The notes: generated from the sequence alone by a model not told the origin. A DNA stretch of 64,000 nt from Alcanivorax sp. (GCA_017794945.1 CP051239.1:1302001-1366000), one strand, 5' to 3'; numbered from the stretch's first letter, positions 46,253-55,030 are shown. Numbers and translations: made by a program.

Positions 46253-47584
46253 ATGAAAGATCCGGCGGGCATGAAAGCCAGTCTCGGCAAGGAAGTGAAC
46301 CGCATCGTCATCCTGGTGGCGGTGTCCGTGGCGGTTTGTCTGGCCCTGCGCAGCATCTGGCCGCTGGTGGCGGGCCTGTCGCTGTACATTATCTGGAGCA
46401 CCCGGCAGCTGTTCGCCCTGTACGCCTGGCTGGTGCGCGAGGAGCACACCGAACCGCCGGACAGCGTCGGCCTCTGGGGTGAGTTCTACACCCGCCTGGA
46501 GCACCTTTTCCAGAAGGAACGGCGCGCCCAGGACAACCTGCAGAGCATCATCGTGCGCGCCCAGCAGTCGGTGAACGCCCTGGAGGACGTGGTGGTGCTG
46601 ATCGACCAGCACGGCTACCTGGAATACTGGAACCACGCCGCCGGCCGGCATCTGGGCTTCCGCGCCGACAAGGATCTGGGCCAGCCGCTTACCAACCTGA
46701 TCCGCCATCCACGTTTCACCGACTACCTGACCAAGGGCGATTTCCGCGAACCGCTGGAGATCCCCTCGCCGGTGGACGACAACCGCATCCTGCAATTGCG
46801 CATTACCGAGTTCGGCGTCGGCGATCAGCTGATTCTGGCCCGGGACGTGACCCGCATTCACCACCTGGAACAGATGCGCAAGGACTTCGTGGCCAACGTC
46901 AGCCATGAGCTGAAAACGCCGCTCACGGTGCTCAAGGGCTATCTGGAAACGCTGCTCGACACGGTGCCCGAGGAGCAGACCCGGCTGCGCCGGGCGTTGA
47001 CGCAAATGGACGCCCAAAGCCAGCGCATGGAGGCGCTGGTGCAGGACCTGCTGCTGCTGTCGCGCCTTGAGAACACCGAGGCGGACAACCTGCAACAGGC
47101 GGTGGCGGTGCACGGCATGCTGCAGCGCATGCGCGAAAGCGCCCTGGCGCTGGCGCCGGAGAAGCAGCAGACCATCGAGCTGGACGTGCCGGAAAACGCC
47201 CGCCTGATCGCCAACCCGGCGGAACTGGAAAGCGCCTTCGGCAACCTGATCGTCAACGCGGTGAAATACACCCCCGCCCACGGCGTGATCCGCATTCACT
47301 GGTGGCAGGACGCCGACGGCGCCCACCTTTCGGTGCGCGACAACGGCATCGGCATCGACCCGGCGCACATTCCCCGCCTCACCGAGCGTTTTTATCGCCC
47401 GGACAACAGCCGCGTCACCCAGACCGGCGGCACCGGCCTGGGGCTGGCCATCGTCAAGCATGTGATGATCCGCCATAACGGCAAGCTGGAGATCAAAAGC
47501 GAGCTCGGCAGCGGCAGCAACTTCACCTGCCATTTCCCCGCCAGCCGGCTGGTCAGCAAGCCCACCGCCCTGGCCAGCGGCTGA
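46253..47584 (+). CDS. phoR: Phosphate regulon sensor histidine kinase PhoR
   Basis: A 443-residue membrane histidine kinase. One or two N-terminal helices lie around residues 17-50, then a PAS domain (about 100-200), the H-box VSHELKTPLTVLKGYL (phosphorylated His about residue 222), and the ATPase motifs N (NLIVNAVKYTP), G1 (DNGIGID), F (ERFYRPD) and G2 (GTGLGLAIVKH). It signals Pst occupancy to PhoB together with PhoU. It has no large periplasmic domain, as usual for PhoR. Confidence 0.97.
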   Translation: MKDPAGMKASLGKEVNRIVILVAVSVAVCLALRSIWPLVAGLSLYIIWSTRQLFALYAWLVREEHTEPPDSVGLWGEFYTRLEHLFQKERRAQDNLQSIIVRAQQSVNALEDVVVLIDQHGYLEYWNHAAGRHLGFRADKDLGQPLTNLIRHPRFTDYLTKGDFREPLEIPSPVDDNRILQLRITEFGVGDQLILARDVTRIHHLEQMRKDFVANVSHELKTPLTVLKGYLETLLDTVPEEQTRLRRALTQMDAQSQRMEALVQDLLLLSRLENTEADNLQQAVAVHGMLQRMRESALALAPEKQQTIELDVPENARLIANPAELESAFGNLIVNAVKYTPAHGVIRIHWWQDADGAHLSVRDNGIGIDPAHIPRLTERFYRPDNSRVTQTGGTGLGLAIVKHVMIRHNGKLEIKSELGSGSNFTCHFPASRLVSKPTALASG

Positions 47585-47599
47585 CCGTCCGCCGGCGTT

Positions 47600-47806
47600 T
47601 TAATAGTGCGGCGGCGGGGCGTCCTCGATGCGCAGGGCGGCGAGCTCCTCGCTCTGCTCCACCACCCGGTCCACCAGTTTGCGGTAGGCGGCTTCCAGCT
47701 CGTCGAGCTTGCGCTGCTGGTCACTGACGATCTGATTGAGGCTGGCCACCAGGTCTTCCTGGTAGGCCAGTTTGGTTTCGATATCGAGAAAGCGGTCGTC
47801 GCTCAT
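47600..47806 (-). CDS. slyX: SlyX family protein
   Basis: A 68-residue coiled-coil protein: LDIETKLAYQEDLVASLNQI, then VSDQQRKLDELEAAYRKLVDRV and a C-terminal PPPHY typical of SlyX. Family function is unknown. The gene is convergent with phoR with a 15-nt gap and is followed upstream by the TetR regulator on the same strand. Length and ending match the family. Confidence 0.94.
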   Translation of the reverse strand: MSDDRFLDIETKLAYQEDLVASLNQIVSDQQRKLDELEAAYRKLVDRVVEQSEELAALRIEDAPPPHY

Positions 47807-47849
47807 GGGCTCTCCTGACGTGGGCCTGGCGCGGGCCGGCAGTATCGCG

Positions 47850-48446
47850 CTAGACGGTGTCCGCCAGCACCGCCTCCGCCAGCCCCAGCGGATCCTCCTC
47901 CAGCCAGTCCAGCTGACCGTCCAGCAGCAACTGCCCCAACCCGTGCACCAGCGCCCAGGCGCGCAGCGCCGCCCGGGTCACGCTGTCCGGGTCCGGCTCG
48001 CCGCCGGGCCAGCCACGGGCCACCGCCTGGCGTAGGGTCTCGAACGCCGCCCGCGAGGCCTCGCGCAGCTCGTCGTCACGGCGGTGCGGCGGAATCACGC
48101 TGAACATCAACCGGAACAGCGCCGGGTTGGCGTGGGCGAAGCGAATGTAGCTGCGCCCTCCGGCCAGTAGCTTTTCATCGCCCTCCGCCCGCGCTTCGGC
48201 CTCCCGCTGGGCGGCGCTGAGGCGCCGGAACCCCTCCGACGCCAGCGCCTGCAGCAGCGCGTCCTTGTTGGCGAAATGGCGATAACTGGCGTTGGCGGTG
48301 ACGCCCACCCGCCGGGCCAGCTCGCGCAGGCTGAAACCTCCGTCGCCGCTTTCCGCCAGCAGCACCAGGGCCTCGTCCACCAGGGCCCGGCGCAGATCGC
48401 CGTGGTGGTAGCGGTCCGTCGGCGGGTCTTTCTTTGATGTTGACAC
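47850..48446 (-). CDS. TetR family transcriptional regulator, WHG-type C-terminal domain
   Basis: A 198-residue TetR-type repressor. The N-terminal HTH is FSLRELARRVGVTANASYRH, preceded by DRYHHGDLRRALVDEALVLL. The C-terminal domain contains RAWALVHGLGQLLLDGQLDW, the WHG pattern of the TetR_C group. I prefer the GTG at 48446 because AAAGG lies 9 nt upstream; the ATG at 48455 would have that site directly against it. Repeats around the start suggest self-regulation. Ligand and targets unknown; the DUF2306 gene is across the MITE. Confidence 0.87.
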   Translation of the reverse strand: MSTSKKDPPTDRYHHGDLRRALVDEALVLLAESGDGGFSLRELARRVGVTANASYRHFANKDALLQALASEGFRRLSAAQREAEARAEGDEKLLAGGRSYIRFAHANPALFRLMFSVIPPHRRDDELREASRAAFETLRQAVARGWPGGEPDPDSVTRAALRAWALVHGLGQLLLDGQLDWLEEDPLGLAEAVLADTV

Positions 48447-48484
48447 TGTATACATCCTTTTCTATCTTATGTTCACAGCATACA
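48441..48484 (-). promoter_or_regulatory. Direct repeats before the TetR gene
   Basis: Read on the minus strand, TGTATGCTGTGAAC (48484-48471) and TGTATACAGTGTCA (48454-48441) match at 10 of 14 positions and are 30 bp apart, about three helical turns. The second contains the palindrome TGTATACA. They surround the likely ribosome binding site and start, so binding there would block the TetR gene. Operator role is inference. Confidence 0.45.
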
Positions 48485-48504
48485 CATTAAGCCGGCACGG
48501 GCCC

Positions 48505-48772
48505 AGGGCCTGTTCACACTACTTGCATCGCGCCTGTTGCGGCTAAAAAACCACCAATCAAGGCACGAGGAGAGAAGTTTGGTGACTCCAAATGAGCGAC
48601 GAGTAACGCGGAGTGGTGGCTTTTTAGCCACAACCCGAAGGGCTGGAGCCATTTTGGCCCCCAGCGTCGTTGTCGGTCGCTTATTTGGAATAACCAAACG
48701 GCGCTCCCTCCGCCTAGCTGGAGGCCAAAATGGCATCCAGCAGGCGTGATGCAAGTAGTGTGAACAGGCCCT
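48505..48772. mobile_element. 268-bp MITE-like element with nested inverted repeats
   Basis: The outer ends, 48505-48536 and 48741-48772, are 32-bp inverted repeats with one mismatch, beginning AGGGCCTGTTCACACTACTT. Three inner pairs follow: 48541-48556 with 48614-48629 (16 bp, 1 mismatch), 48578-48600 with 48676-48698 (23 bp, 3 mismatches), and 48641-48665 with 48717-48741 (core 18 bp, 1 mismatch). No transposase is encoded. It is AT-richer than its surroundings. No clear target duplication is visible. This fills the only gene-free stretch above 300 bp. Confidence 0.85.
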
Positions 48773-48795
48773 AGCCCGCCGGGGGAGGAAGCAGG

Positions 48796-49167
48796 ATGGT
48801 GGCGGTCTGGATTCATCTGGTCGCGGCGCTTTGGGCGCTGGTGTTCGGTGCCGTGCAGTTGCTGTCCGCGAAGGGGTCGCGGCGGCATCGCTGGCTCGGC
48901 TGGTCCTGGGTGCTGGCCATGGTGGTCACGGCGGTGTCTTCCTTCTGGCTGAGCGGCGGCCTGGCGCTGCTGGGCCCGTTCAGCGTGATTCACCTGTTGT
49001 CCGTGTGGACCCTGGTTTGCCTGGTGATCTCGATGCTGGCGGTGCGGCGCCGGCACCTGGATACGCATCGTAATTTCCTGGTGGGCGCCTATCTGGGGCT
49101 GGTGGGCGCCGGGCTGGGCACCCTGGCGCCGGGCCGGCTGATCAGCGGCTGGCTGTTCGGCGCTTGA
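48796..49167 (+). CDS. DUF2306 family membrane protein
   Basis: A 123-residue protein with four predicted helices (about residues 4-22, 38-58, 64-86 and 95-115). HRWLGWSWVLAMVVTAVSSF, SVIHLLSVWTLVCLV and RRHLDTHRNFLVGAYLGLVG fit DUF2306, with histidines in helices as in haem- or metal-binding four-helix membrane proteins. Function unknown. GGGGGAGG-like purines precede ATG 48796. It lies directly beside the MITE. Confidence 0.8.
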   Translation: MVAVWIHLVAALWALVFGAVQLLSAKGSRRHRWLGWSWVLAMVVTAVSSFWLSGGLALLGPFSVIHLLSVWTLVCLVISMLAVRRRHLDTHRNFLVGAYLGLVGAGLGTLAPGRLISGWLFGA

Positions 49168-49199
49168 TTTAAATCCCTGCCGCGGCTAAGGTTTCCGCC

Positions 49200-49335
49200 G
49201 TCTTGGGGGAGTAGTCACCCGGGTTCCCACCCTGGACGGTCGTCAACATATTTGCGCCTCAATGCGCATGGTGGCCGTGTCCTCCGCCGCCTCGGCGGAT
49301 GGATCGACGAGACCTGAGGCATTGTCTGCATTCCG
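49200..49335 (+). ncRNA. Candidate yybP-ykoY manganese riboswitch
   Basis: The 233-bp leader before the UPF0016 gene holds GGGGGAGTAG at 49205-49214, the conserved first-loop motif of the yybP-ykoY Mn2+ riboswitch, followed by hairpin-forming sequence (ACCCGGGTTCCCACCCTGG) and a second arm ending GACCTGAGGC near 49320. A GC-rich hairpin region follows before the ribosome binding site. This class often precedes UPF0016 and MntP exporters and turns them on when Mn2+ is high. Exact borders and structure were not computed. Confidence 0.72.
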
Positions 49336-49400
49336 CGGGGGCGGGATCGGTGGGCAGTGTCTCTGGTAATCGTTCGGTCCCGCCCCTGTAAGGTTTTCCG

Positions 49401-49949
49401 TTGGACGCTTTTGTCTCTTCCACCCTGCTGGTCGCCCTGGGCGAAATCGGCGATAAAACCCAGTTACTGTCGCTGGCGCTGGTGTGCCGGTTCCGCAAGC
49501 CCTTGCCGATCCTCGCCGGTGTAGTGGTCGCCACTTTAATCAACCACGGCCTCAGTGTCTGGTTCGGCGACTGGCTGGCCGACGCCATTCCCGCGGACTG
49601 GCTGACCTGGATTCTGGGCGGCAGTTTTATCGCCCTGGGCCTGTGGATGCTGATCCCGGATAAGGACGAGGGCGTGGACGAGAGCGTCCGCTTCGGGCCT
49701 TTCCTGACCAGCCTGATCCTGTTCTTCATCGCCGAGATCGGCGACAAGACCCAGGTGGCCACCGTGGCCCTGGCGGTGCGCTTTCAGGAGTTCTGGCCGG
49801 TGCTTCTGGGTACCACAGCGGGTATGATCGCCGCCAACCTGCCGGTGATCTGGGTGGCCCACCGCCTCGCCGGCGAGCGTTTCGAAACCTGGGCCCACCG
49901 GATCAGCGCGGCGCTGTTCATCGCCTTCGGCGTCTGGGCGTTGATTTAA
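49401..49949 (+). CDS. mneA: UPF0016/GDT1 family manganese exporter
   Basis: A 182-residue inner-membrane protein with six helices in two repeats. Each repeat has the family motif E-x-G-D-K-T: GEIGDKTQLLSLAL near the N-terminus and AEIGDKTQVATVAL near residue 115. Members export Mn2+ (MneA in Vibrio; TMEM165/Gdt1 in eukaryotes). The start is TTG at 49401 with AAGG 7 nt upstream. A probable Mn2+ riboswitch in the leader supports the substrate. yaeQ follows by 17 nt. Confidence 0.9.
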   Translation: MDAFVSSTLLVALGEIGDKTQLLSLALVCRFRKPLPILAGVVVATLINHGLSVWFGDWLADAIPADWLTWILGGSFIALGLWMLIPDKDEGVDESVRFGPFLTSLILFFIAEIGDKTQVATVALAVRFQEFWPVLLGTTAGMIAANLPVIWVAHRLAGERFETWAHRISAALFIAFGVWALI

Positions 49950-49966
49950 CCAAAGCGAGCTATGCC

Positions 49967-50503
49967 ATGGCCCTCACCGCCACCATCTACAAAGCCGAGC
50001 TCACGGTTTCGGATATGGACCGGGACTACTACGCCACCCATAACCTGACCGTGGCGCTGCACCCCTCGGAAACCGAAGCCCGCATGATGCTGCGGCTGAT
50101 GGCGTTCGCCCGCCACGCCCACGAGGACCTGAGCTTCACCCGGGGCCTGTCGTCCACCGACGAGCCGGACCTGTGGCGGCACCACCCCAACGGCACCCTG
50201 GAAGAGTGGATCGAACTGGGCATGCCGGATGAAAAGCGACTGCGCAAAGCCTGCGGCCTGGCCGATGCGGTGGTGGTCTACACCTACGGGCGTCAGGCCC
50301 CGCTGGCCTGGCGCGAGGCCCTGGGCCGCAAGCTGGAACGCTTTGATAATCTCAGTGTGTGGCGGGTAATGCCGGAAACCGAAGCCGCGCTGGCGGCGCT
50401 CGCCCAGCGCCAGATGCGCCTGAACGCCATGCTCCAGGACGGGCAGCTGTGGCTGGGGGACGACACGGACAATGTGGCGGTGGCGCTGGAATCCCAGCTA
50501 TAA
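49967..50503 (+). CDS. yaeQ: YaeQ family protein
   Basis: A 178-residue YaeQ-type protein with the PD-(D/E)XK-like fold described for the family. MALTATIYKAELTVSDMDRD and YYATHNLTVALHPSETEARM at the start, then GLSSTDEPDLW and EEWIELGMPDEKRLRKAC, are characteristic. The family was once linked to RfaH-independent haemolysin transcription, but its role is unsettled. Full length. It lies 17 nt after the Mn exporter, perhaps on the same transcript, and is convergent with arsH. Confidence 0.95.
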   Translation: MALTATIYKAELTVSDMDRDYYATHNLTVALHPSETEARMMLRLMAFARHAHEDLSFTRGLSSTDEPDLWRHHPNGTLEEWIELGMPDEKRLRKACGLADAVVVYTYGRQAPLAWREALGRKLERFDNLSVWRVMPETEAALAALAQRQMRLNAMLQDGQLWLGDDTDNVAVALESQL

Positions 50504-50549
50504 CCAGCTCGGACGGCGGGGTTCACCCTTTCAGCAAAACGGTGGCGGA

Positions 50550-51260
50550 TTACATGGCGCGCTGGTTCACCCGGCGGGACACCTCTTCCGCGCTCTCCTT
50601 GCGTTCGGAGTATCGGTCGGTGAGATAGTCGCTGCGGTCACGGACCAGCAGGGTGAATTTCACCAGCTCCTCCATGACGTCGACGATACGATCATAGTAG
50701 GGGGAAGGCTTCATGCGGTCGTTATCATCGAATTCCAGGAACGCCTTGGGCACCGACGACTGATTGGGGATGGTCACCATGCGCATCCAGCGGCCCAGCA
50801 CGCGCAGGTGATTGACGGTGTTGAACGACTGCGAGCCACCGCTTACCTGCATCACCGCCAGGGTTTTGCCCTGGGTCGGGCGCACGCCGCCCAGCGCCAG
50901 CGGAATCCAGTCGATCTGCGCCTTCATGATGCCGGTCATGGCGCCGTGGCGCTCCGGCGAGCACCACACCATGCCTTCGGACCACTGCGCCAGCTCGCGC
51001 AGTTCCTGGACCTTGGGGTGCTCCGCCGGCTCGGCGTCCGGCAGCGGCAGCCCGCGCGGGTCGAAAATCCGCGTTTCGGCGCCCATGGCTTCCAGCAGGC
51101 GTGCCGCCTCCTCCACCGCCAGGCGGCTGAACGATCGCGCCCGCAGGGACCCGTAAAGCAACAGAATCCGGGGTTTGTGAGTGGACGGCGGATCCTGGAA
51201 CACGCGCTCAACGCCGGGAACCTGGAAGCAATTGTTGTCGAGATTAAAAAGGTCTGTCAT
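50550..51260 (-). CDS. arsH: Organoarsenical oxidase ArsH
   Basis: A 236-residue NADPH-dependent FMN reductase. ArsH oxidises trivalent organoarsenicals and gives resistance to them. The flavin-binding [14 protein letters not shown] (about residues 34-47) and [20 protein letters not shown] are characteristic, as is [20 protein letters not shown]. It is last in the ars operon, about 50 bp after acr3, with a weak ribosome binding site. Confidence 0.95.
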   Translation of the reverse strand: MTDLFNLDNNCFQVPGVERVFQDPPSTHKPRILLLYGSLRARSFSRLAVEEAARLLEAMGAETRIFDPRGLPLPDAEPAEHPKVQELRELAQWSEGMVWCSPERHGAMTGIMKAQIDWIPLALGGVRPTQGKTLAVMQVSGGSQSFNTVNHLRVLGRWMRMVTIPNQSSVPKAFLEFDDNDRMKPSPYYDRIVDVMEELVKFTLLVRDRSDYLTDRYSERKESAEEVSRRVNQRAM

Positions 51261-51289
51261 GGCTATAACTTCAGCCCTTATGGTTTAGC

Positions 51290-51317
51290 TGTTCACTATT
51301 AACTGTTCACTGTTAAG
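51290..51317. repeat. Two 14-bp tandem repeats at the acr3 3' end
   Basis: TGTTCACTATTAAC (51290-51303) is followed directly by TGTTCACTGTTAAG (51304-51317), which includes the acr3 stop. They differ at two positions. The repeats are AT-rich against the surroundings and lie in the acr3-arsH gap. Function unknown. Confidence 0.55.
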
Positions 51318-52335
51318 CGCCGTCGAACCAGTGCTTGGTGCGATTAACGATGGCCACCAGCGACAGCATCACCGGCACCTCCACCAGCACCCCCACCACC
51401 GTGGCCAGCGCCGCGCCGGAGGACAGCCCGAACAGGCTGATCGCCACCGCCACCGCCAGCTCGAAGAAGTTGGAGGTGCCGATCAGGCAGGCCGGACCGG
51501 CCACGTTGTGGGGCAGGCGCAGCCAGCGGGCGGCGATGAAAGCGACCAGGAAGATGCCGTAGGTCTGGATCAGCAGCGGAATGGCGATCAGCACGATGGC
51601 CTGGGGCTTGGCGAGGATGGTTTCCGCCTGGAAGCCGAACAGCAGCACCACCGTGGCCAGCAAACCCAGCACGCTCACCGGCTTAAGGGTATGGACGAAG
51701 TCGTCCACCGCCTTCTCGCCGCCGCGCCCGCTCAGCCAGCGCCGGGTGAGCGCGCCCGCCACCAACGGCAGCAACACGTAAAGCACCGTGGACAGCACCA
51801 GAGTATCCCAGGGCACGGTGATGTCGCTGACGCCCAGCAGCAGCGCGGCGATGGGGGCGAAGGCGAACACCATGATCACGTCGTTCACCGACACCTGCAC
51901 CAGGGTGTAGTTGGCGTCGCCCTTGGTGAGGTGGCTCCACACGAACACCATGGCGGTGCACGGCGCCACGCCCAGCAGAATCATGCCGGCGATGTACTCG
52001 CTGCCGGTCTGCGGGTCGACCATGTCGGCGAACAGCACCTTGAAGAACAGCCAGCCCAGGGCCGCCATGGTGAACGGCTTGATCAGCCAGTTCACCACCA
52101 GGGTCAGCAGCAGGCCCTTGGGCTTGTCGCCGACGCGCTTCATGGCGGCGAAGTCGATCTGGATCATCATCGGGTAGATCATCACCCAGATGAACACCGC
52201 CACCGCCAGGTTCACATGGGCCACCTCGAAGGCGGCCACCGCCTGGAACAGGCCCGGCACCGCCAGCCCCAGGGCGACGCCGGCGACGATCGCCAGCCCC
52301 ACCCAGACGCTGAGAAAACGCTCAAAAAACGGCAT
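51313..52335 (-). CDS. acr3: Arsenite efflux permease, ACR3 family
   Basis: A 340-residue ACR3-type arsenite exporter with ten predicted helices. The conserved cysteine used for As(III) translocation is in [15 protein letters not shown] (about residue 130), and the glutamate in [13 protein letters not shown] (about residue 295). [13 protein letters not shown] opens the typical N-terminal half. It exports As(III)-thiolate or arsenite using the proton gradient. It is third in arsR-arsC-acr3-arsH and is often also named arsB. Confidence 0.96.
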   Translation of the reverse strand: MPFFERFLSVWVGLAIVAGVALGLAVPGLFQAVAAFEVAHVNLAVAVFIWVMIYPMMIQIDFAAMKRVGDKPKGLLLTLVVNWLIKPFTMAALGWLFFKVLFADMVDPQTGSEYIAGMILLGVAPCTAMVFVWSHLTKGDANYTLVQVSVNDVIMVFAFAPIAALLLGVSDITVPWDTLVLSTVLYVLLPLVAGALTRRWLSGRGGEKAVDDFVHTLKPVSVLGLLATVVLLFGFQAETILAKPQAIVLIAIPLLIQTYGIFLVAFIAARWLRLPHNVAGPACLIGTSNFFELAVAVAISLFGLSSGAALATVVGVLVEVPVMLSLVAIVNRTKHWFDGA

Positions 52336-52348
52336 GGAGTACGGTCCT

Positions 52349-52843
52349 TTATGCCTGACCCAGCTCGCGGTGAATTTTCTGCATGGAGGCGACCAGGCCG
52401 AGCGGGGTGGTCCCGGCGAGCTCCAGCGCCGCTAGTTTTTCCAGGCGCTGGCGCAGACGCTGGTAGGTGCGCTCGAACACGGCGTCGATCTCTTCGTCGC
52501 TGCCCTCGACGCCGGCCGGGTCAGGGATACCCCAATGCACCTTGGCGGCCTCGGACAGCCACACCGGGCAGGCTTCGCCGGCGGCGGCGTCGCACACCGT
52601 AATGATCACGTCGAAACGCTCGCCTTCCAGGTCGTCCATGGATTTTGACGCGGGCTGGTCCACCGGCACGCCGTGGCGTTCCAGCACCGCCAGGGCACGC
52701 GGGTGCACCCGCCCGGTGGGCTGGCTGCCGGCGCTGCGGGCGCGGAGGCGGCCTTCGCCCAGGTGGTTGGCGATGGCCTCGCCGAGAATCGACCGGCAAG
52801 AGTTGCCGGTACACAGAAACAGCACGTTCAGGGGCGGTTCCAT
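52349..52843 (-). CDS. arsC: Arsenate reductase, thioredoxin/LMW phosphatase type
   Basis: A 164-residue arsenate reductase related to low-molecular-weight tyrosine phosphatases. The CX5R loop is [10 protein letters not shown] at residues 8-17, and [13 protein letters not shown] holds the redox cysteines for disulfide relay. It reduces As(V) to As(III) for export by Acr3. The C-terminus has an extra helix ([20 protein letters not shown]). The start at 52843 has GGAG 6 nt upstream; an ATG at 52855 that overlaps the arsR stop is the alternative. Confidence 0.95.
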   Translation of the reverse strand: MEPPLNVLFLCTGNSCRSILGEAIANHLGEGRLRARSAGSQPTGRVHPRALAVLERHGVPVDQPASKSMDDLEGERFDVIITVCDAAAGEACPVWLSEAAKVHWGIPDPAGVEGSDEEIDAVFERTYQRLRQRLEKLAALELAGTTPLGLVASMQKIHRELGQA

Positions 52844-52854
52844 GGGCGTCTCCA

Positions 52855-53175
52855 TTAACAGCAGGCCGGCGCCGGTGCGCGCAGGCCCAGTTGTGCCCGG
52901 GCCGGCTCGGCCAGGGCTTCTATGACAGTGAGCGCCCACTCCGGCAACTCGGGGTTGAGGCGGTAATGCATCCAGGTGCCCTCTCTGCGCGCCACCACCA
53001 GTTCGCACTGGCGGAGCTGAGCCAGGTGCCGGGAGATGGTGGACTGGGGGGCGTCCAGCGCGTCCACCAGATCGCAGACGCAGATCTCGCGCTGCGCATC
53101 CATCAGGCAGACCAGGCTCAAGCGCAGGTCGTCGCCGAGGCATTTGCAAAGCTTGGTGGCGGTTAGTTCGTTCAT
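52855..53175 (-). CDS. arsR: Arsenic-responsive repressor ArsR
   Basis: A 106-residue ArsR/SmtB-type repressor. The winged HTH is APQSTISRHLAQLRQCELVV with the wing RREGTWMHYRL. As(III)-binding cysteines are in EICVCDLVDAL at the start of the recognition region, and the C-terminal PACC adds two more. Binding of As(III) releases DNA and derepresses the operon. It is the first gene of the ars operon, and its stop touches the arsC start region. Confidence 0.96.
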   Translation of the reverse strand: MNELTATKLCKCLGDDLRLSLVCLMDAQREICVCDLVDALDAPQSTISRHLAQLRQCELVVARREGTWMHYRLNPELPEWALTVIEALAEPARAQLGLRAPAPACC

Positions 53176-53192
53176 AGCGTTGCGAGAACCTG

Positions 53193-53222
53193 TATTCGTA
53201 TATTCGGATTTACGGATATATT
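53193..53222 (-). promoter_or_regulatory. Candidate ArsR operator/promoter
   Basis: An AT-rich, partly symmetric stretch upstream of arsR (TATTCGTATATTCGGATTTA then CGGATATATT on the plus strand) with repeated ATTCG/CGGAT units. It starts 18 bp before the arsR start and is the only AT-rich part of the gap, so it should hold both the -10 and the ArsR site. Exact hexamers are not resolved. Confidence 0.45.
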
Positions 53223-53296
53223 AGACGTGAAGGTGTTCGGGTTGCAAGCGGTGGCACATGAGAGGTCTCTGGGATCCCGCCGGCCGGCGGAGCCGG

Positions 53297-53340
53297 CCTT
53301 TCGCGGGCGGGGCCCGCTCCCACAAACCGCTCCCACAGGG
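53297..53340. repeat. REP-like palindrome
   Basis: 53297-53325 matches the right arm of the REP pair at 34819-34847 with one mismatch, and the short trailing copy CCGCTCCCACAGGG at 53327-53340 is also repeated there. It lies in the gap between arsR (divergent side) and the phoU 3' end. Only one orientation is present. Confidence 0.8.
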
Positions 53341-53383
53341 GGGTTCCCGCATGGCCCGCTTCCATCGCAGGCCTCCGGGGGGA

Positions 53384-54103
53384 TCAGTCTTTCTTGCGGA
53401 CTTCTTTTTCCATTTCGTCGATGGAGATGTGGCGCACGTCGGTGCCTTTGACCAGGAAGATCACCTGCTCGCCGATGTTGCGGGCGTGGTCGCCGATGCG
53501 CTCCAGGGCGCGCAGGGACCAGATGATGTTGAGCACCCGGGAGATGGCGCGCGGGTCTTCCATCATGAAGGTCACCAGGGCACGCATGGCGGAGCGGTAT
53601 TCCAAGTCCACCTCGGTGTCCTCGGCGGCCACTTCCACGGCCTTGTCCGCGTCGAAGCGGGCAAAGGCGTCCAGGGCGTCGCGCAGCATATTGCGCACGT
53701 GGTTGCCGATGTGCCGGACTTCCACGTAGCCGCGCGGCGATTCCCCGTCCTCGGCCAGCTGCAGCGCCATGGCGGCGATCTTGGCGGACTCGTCACCGAT
53801 GCGCTCCAGGTCCGACACCGCCTTGGACACGGCGATGATCAGCCGCAGATCCGAGGCCGCCGGCTGGCGCAACGCCAGTACGCGGGCGCATTCTTCGTCG
53901 ATCTGGATTTCCAGATCGTCGACCCGGTCTTCCGTGGTCAGTACTTTTTCCGCCAGGGCGGAGTCGGCGTGCAGCAGCGCTTCCAGCGCGTCCACCACCT
54001 GTTTTTCCACCAGGCCGCCCATCTCCATCAGATGGTTGCGGATGGATTCCAGCGCCTCGTTGAATTGCGAGGAGCTGTGCTGACCAAAATGCATGCGATC
54101 CAT
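53384..54103 (-). CDS. phoU: Phosphate signalling complex protein PhoU
   Basis: A 239-residue all-helical protein of two PhoU three-helix repeats. The metal-binding motifs are seen as DLERIGDESAKIA (first repeat) and ALERIGDHARNIGEQV (second). PhoU links Pst to PhoR and keeps PhoR from activating PhoB when phosphate is plentiful. AAGGAGA lies 6 nt before ATG 54103. It is the last gene of the pst operon, 26 nt after pstB. Confidence 0.97.
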   Translation of the reverse strand: MDRMHFGQHSSSQFNEALESIRNHLMEMGGLVEKQVVDALEALLHADSALAEKVLTTEDRVDDLEIQIDEECARVLALRQPAASDLRLIIAVSKAVSDLERIGDESAKIAAMALQLAEDGESPRGYVEVRHIGNHVRNMLRDALDAFARFDADKAVEVAAEDTEVDLEYRSAMRALVTFMMEDPRAISRVLNIIWSLRALERIGDHARNIGEQVIFLVKGTDVRHISIDEMEKEVRKKD

Positions 54104-54129
54104 GTTGTCTCTCCTTGGACCCGTTGGCC

Positions 54130-55020
54130 TTAGCCGAAGCGGCCGGTGATGTAGGCTTCCGTGAGCTCGTGCTCCGGCTTGGTGAATACGGTTTCGGTGT
54201 CGTTGACCTCGATCAGCCGCCCCAGGTGGAAGTAGGCGGTGCGGTGGGACACGCGCGCGGCCTGCTGCATGGAGTGGGTGACGATGGCGATGGTGTACGA
54301 CTCGGAAAGCTCGTCGATCAGCTCTTCGATTTTGGCGGTGGCGATCGGGTCCAGCGCCGAGCAGGGTTCGTCCATCAGCACCACTTCCGGGCTCACCGCG
54401 ATGGTGCGGGCGATGCACAGGCGCTGCTGCTGGCCGCCGGACAGGCCGGTACCGGGCGAGTGCAGGCGGTCCTTCACTTCCGTCCAGAGCCCGGCCTTGC
54501 GCAGGCTGTTCTCGACGATTTCGTCGAGATCGTACTTCTTGTCGGCCAGGCCGTGCAGACGCGGGCCATAGGCCACGTTGTCGTAGATCGACTTGGGGAA
54601 CGGGTTGGGCTTCTGGAACACCATGCCGACCCGGGCGCGCAACTCCACCACGTCCAGCTTGGGGTCGTAAAGGTCCTGGTCGTCCAGGTGCAACTCGCCT
54701 TTCACACGGCAGATATCAATGGTGTCGTTCATGCGGTTGAGCGACCGCAGGAAGGTGGATTTACCGCAACCGGAAGGTCCGATCAGAGAAATCACTTCGT
54801 TCTTGCCGATGTCCAGGCTGACGTCGTGGATCGCCTGGTTGTCGGCGTAAAACACGTTCACGTGGCGCAGCTTCATCTTGGGTGCGTCCACGAACGGCTT
54901 ACCCACGGTTTTTTCCGGGTAGGGAGTATCCTGCATTGACCTTTCTTCCACGTCGATCAAGGGCTTCGCCGCATCATCATCGGCGCGGTTGCGGTTGTCC
55001 AGTTCTCGTGCGGTATCCAT
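54130..55020 (-). CDS. pstB: Phosphate ABC transporter ATP-binding protein
   Basis: A 296-residue ABC ATPase of the Pst phosphate importer. Walker A is GPSGCGKST, the signature LSGGQQQRL, Walker [14 protein letters not shown], and [20 protein letters not shown] is the PstB-specific Q-loop region. The first ~40 residues are an acidic extension not found in E. coli PstB. GGAGAGG precedes the start at 55020. It follows pstA by 10 nt and precedes phoU. Confidence 0.97.
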   Translation of the reverse strand: MDTARELDNRNRADDDAAKPLIDVEERSMQDTPYPEKTVGKPFVDAPKMKLRHVNVFYADNQAIHDVSLDIGKNEVISLIGPSGCGKSTFLRSLNRMNDTIDICRVKGELHLDDQDLYDPKLDVVELRARVGMVFQKPNPFPKSIYDNVAYGPRLHGLADKKYDLDEIVENSLRKAGLWTEVKDRLHSPGTGLSGGQQQRLCIARTIAVSPEVVLMDEPCSALDPIATAKIEELIDELSESYTIAIVTHSMQQAARVSHRTAYFHLGRLIEVNDTETVFTKPEHELTEAYITGRFG

Positions 55021-55030
55021 GTTCCTCTCC

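Noticed and set aside
48473..48754. Two short open frames, one per strand, inside the MITE
   Set aside because: They consist only of the element's inverted repeats and have no ribosome binding site or recognisable domain.
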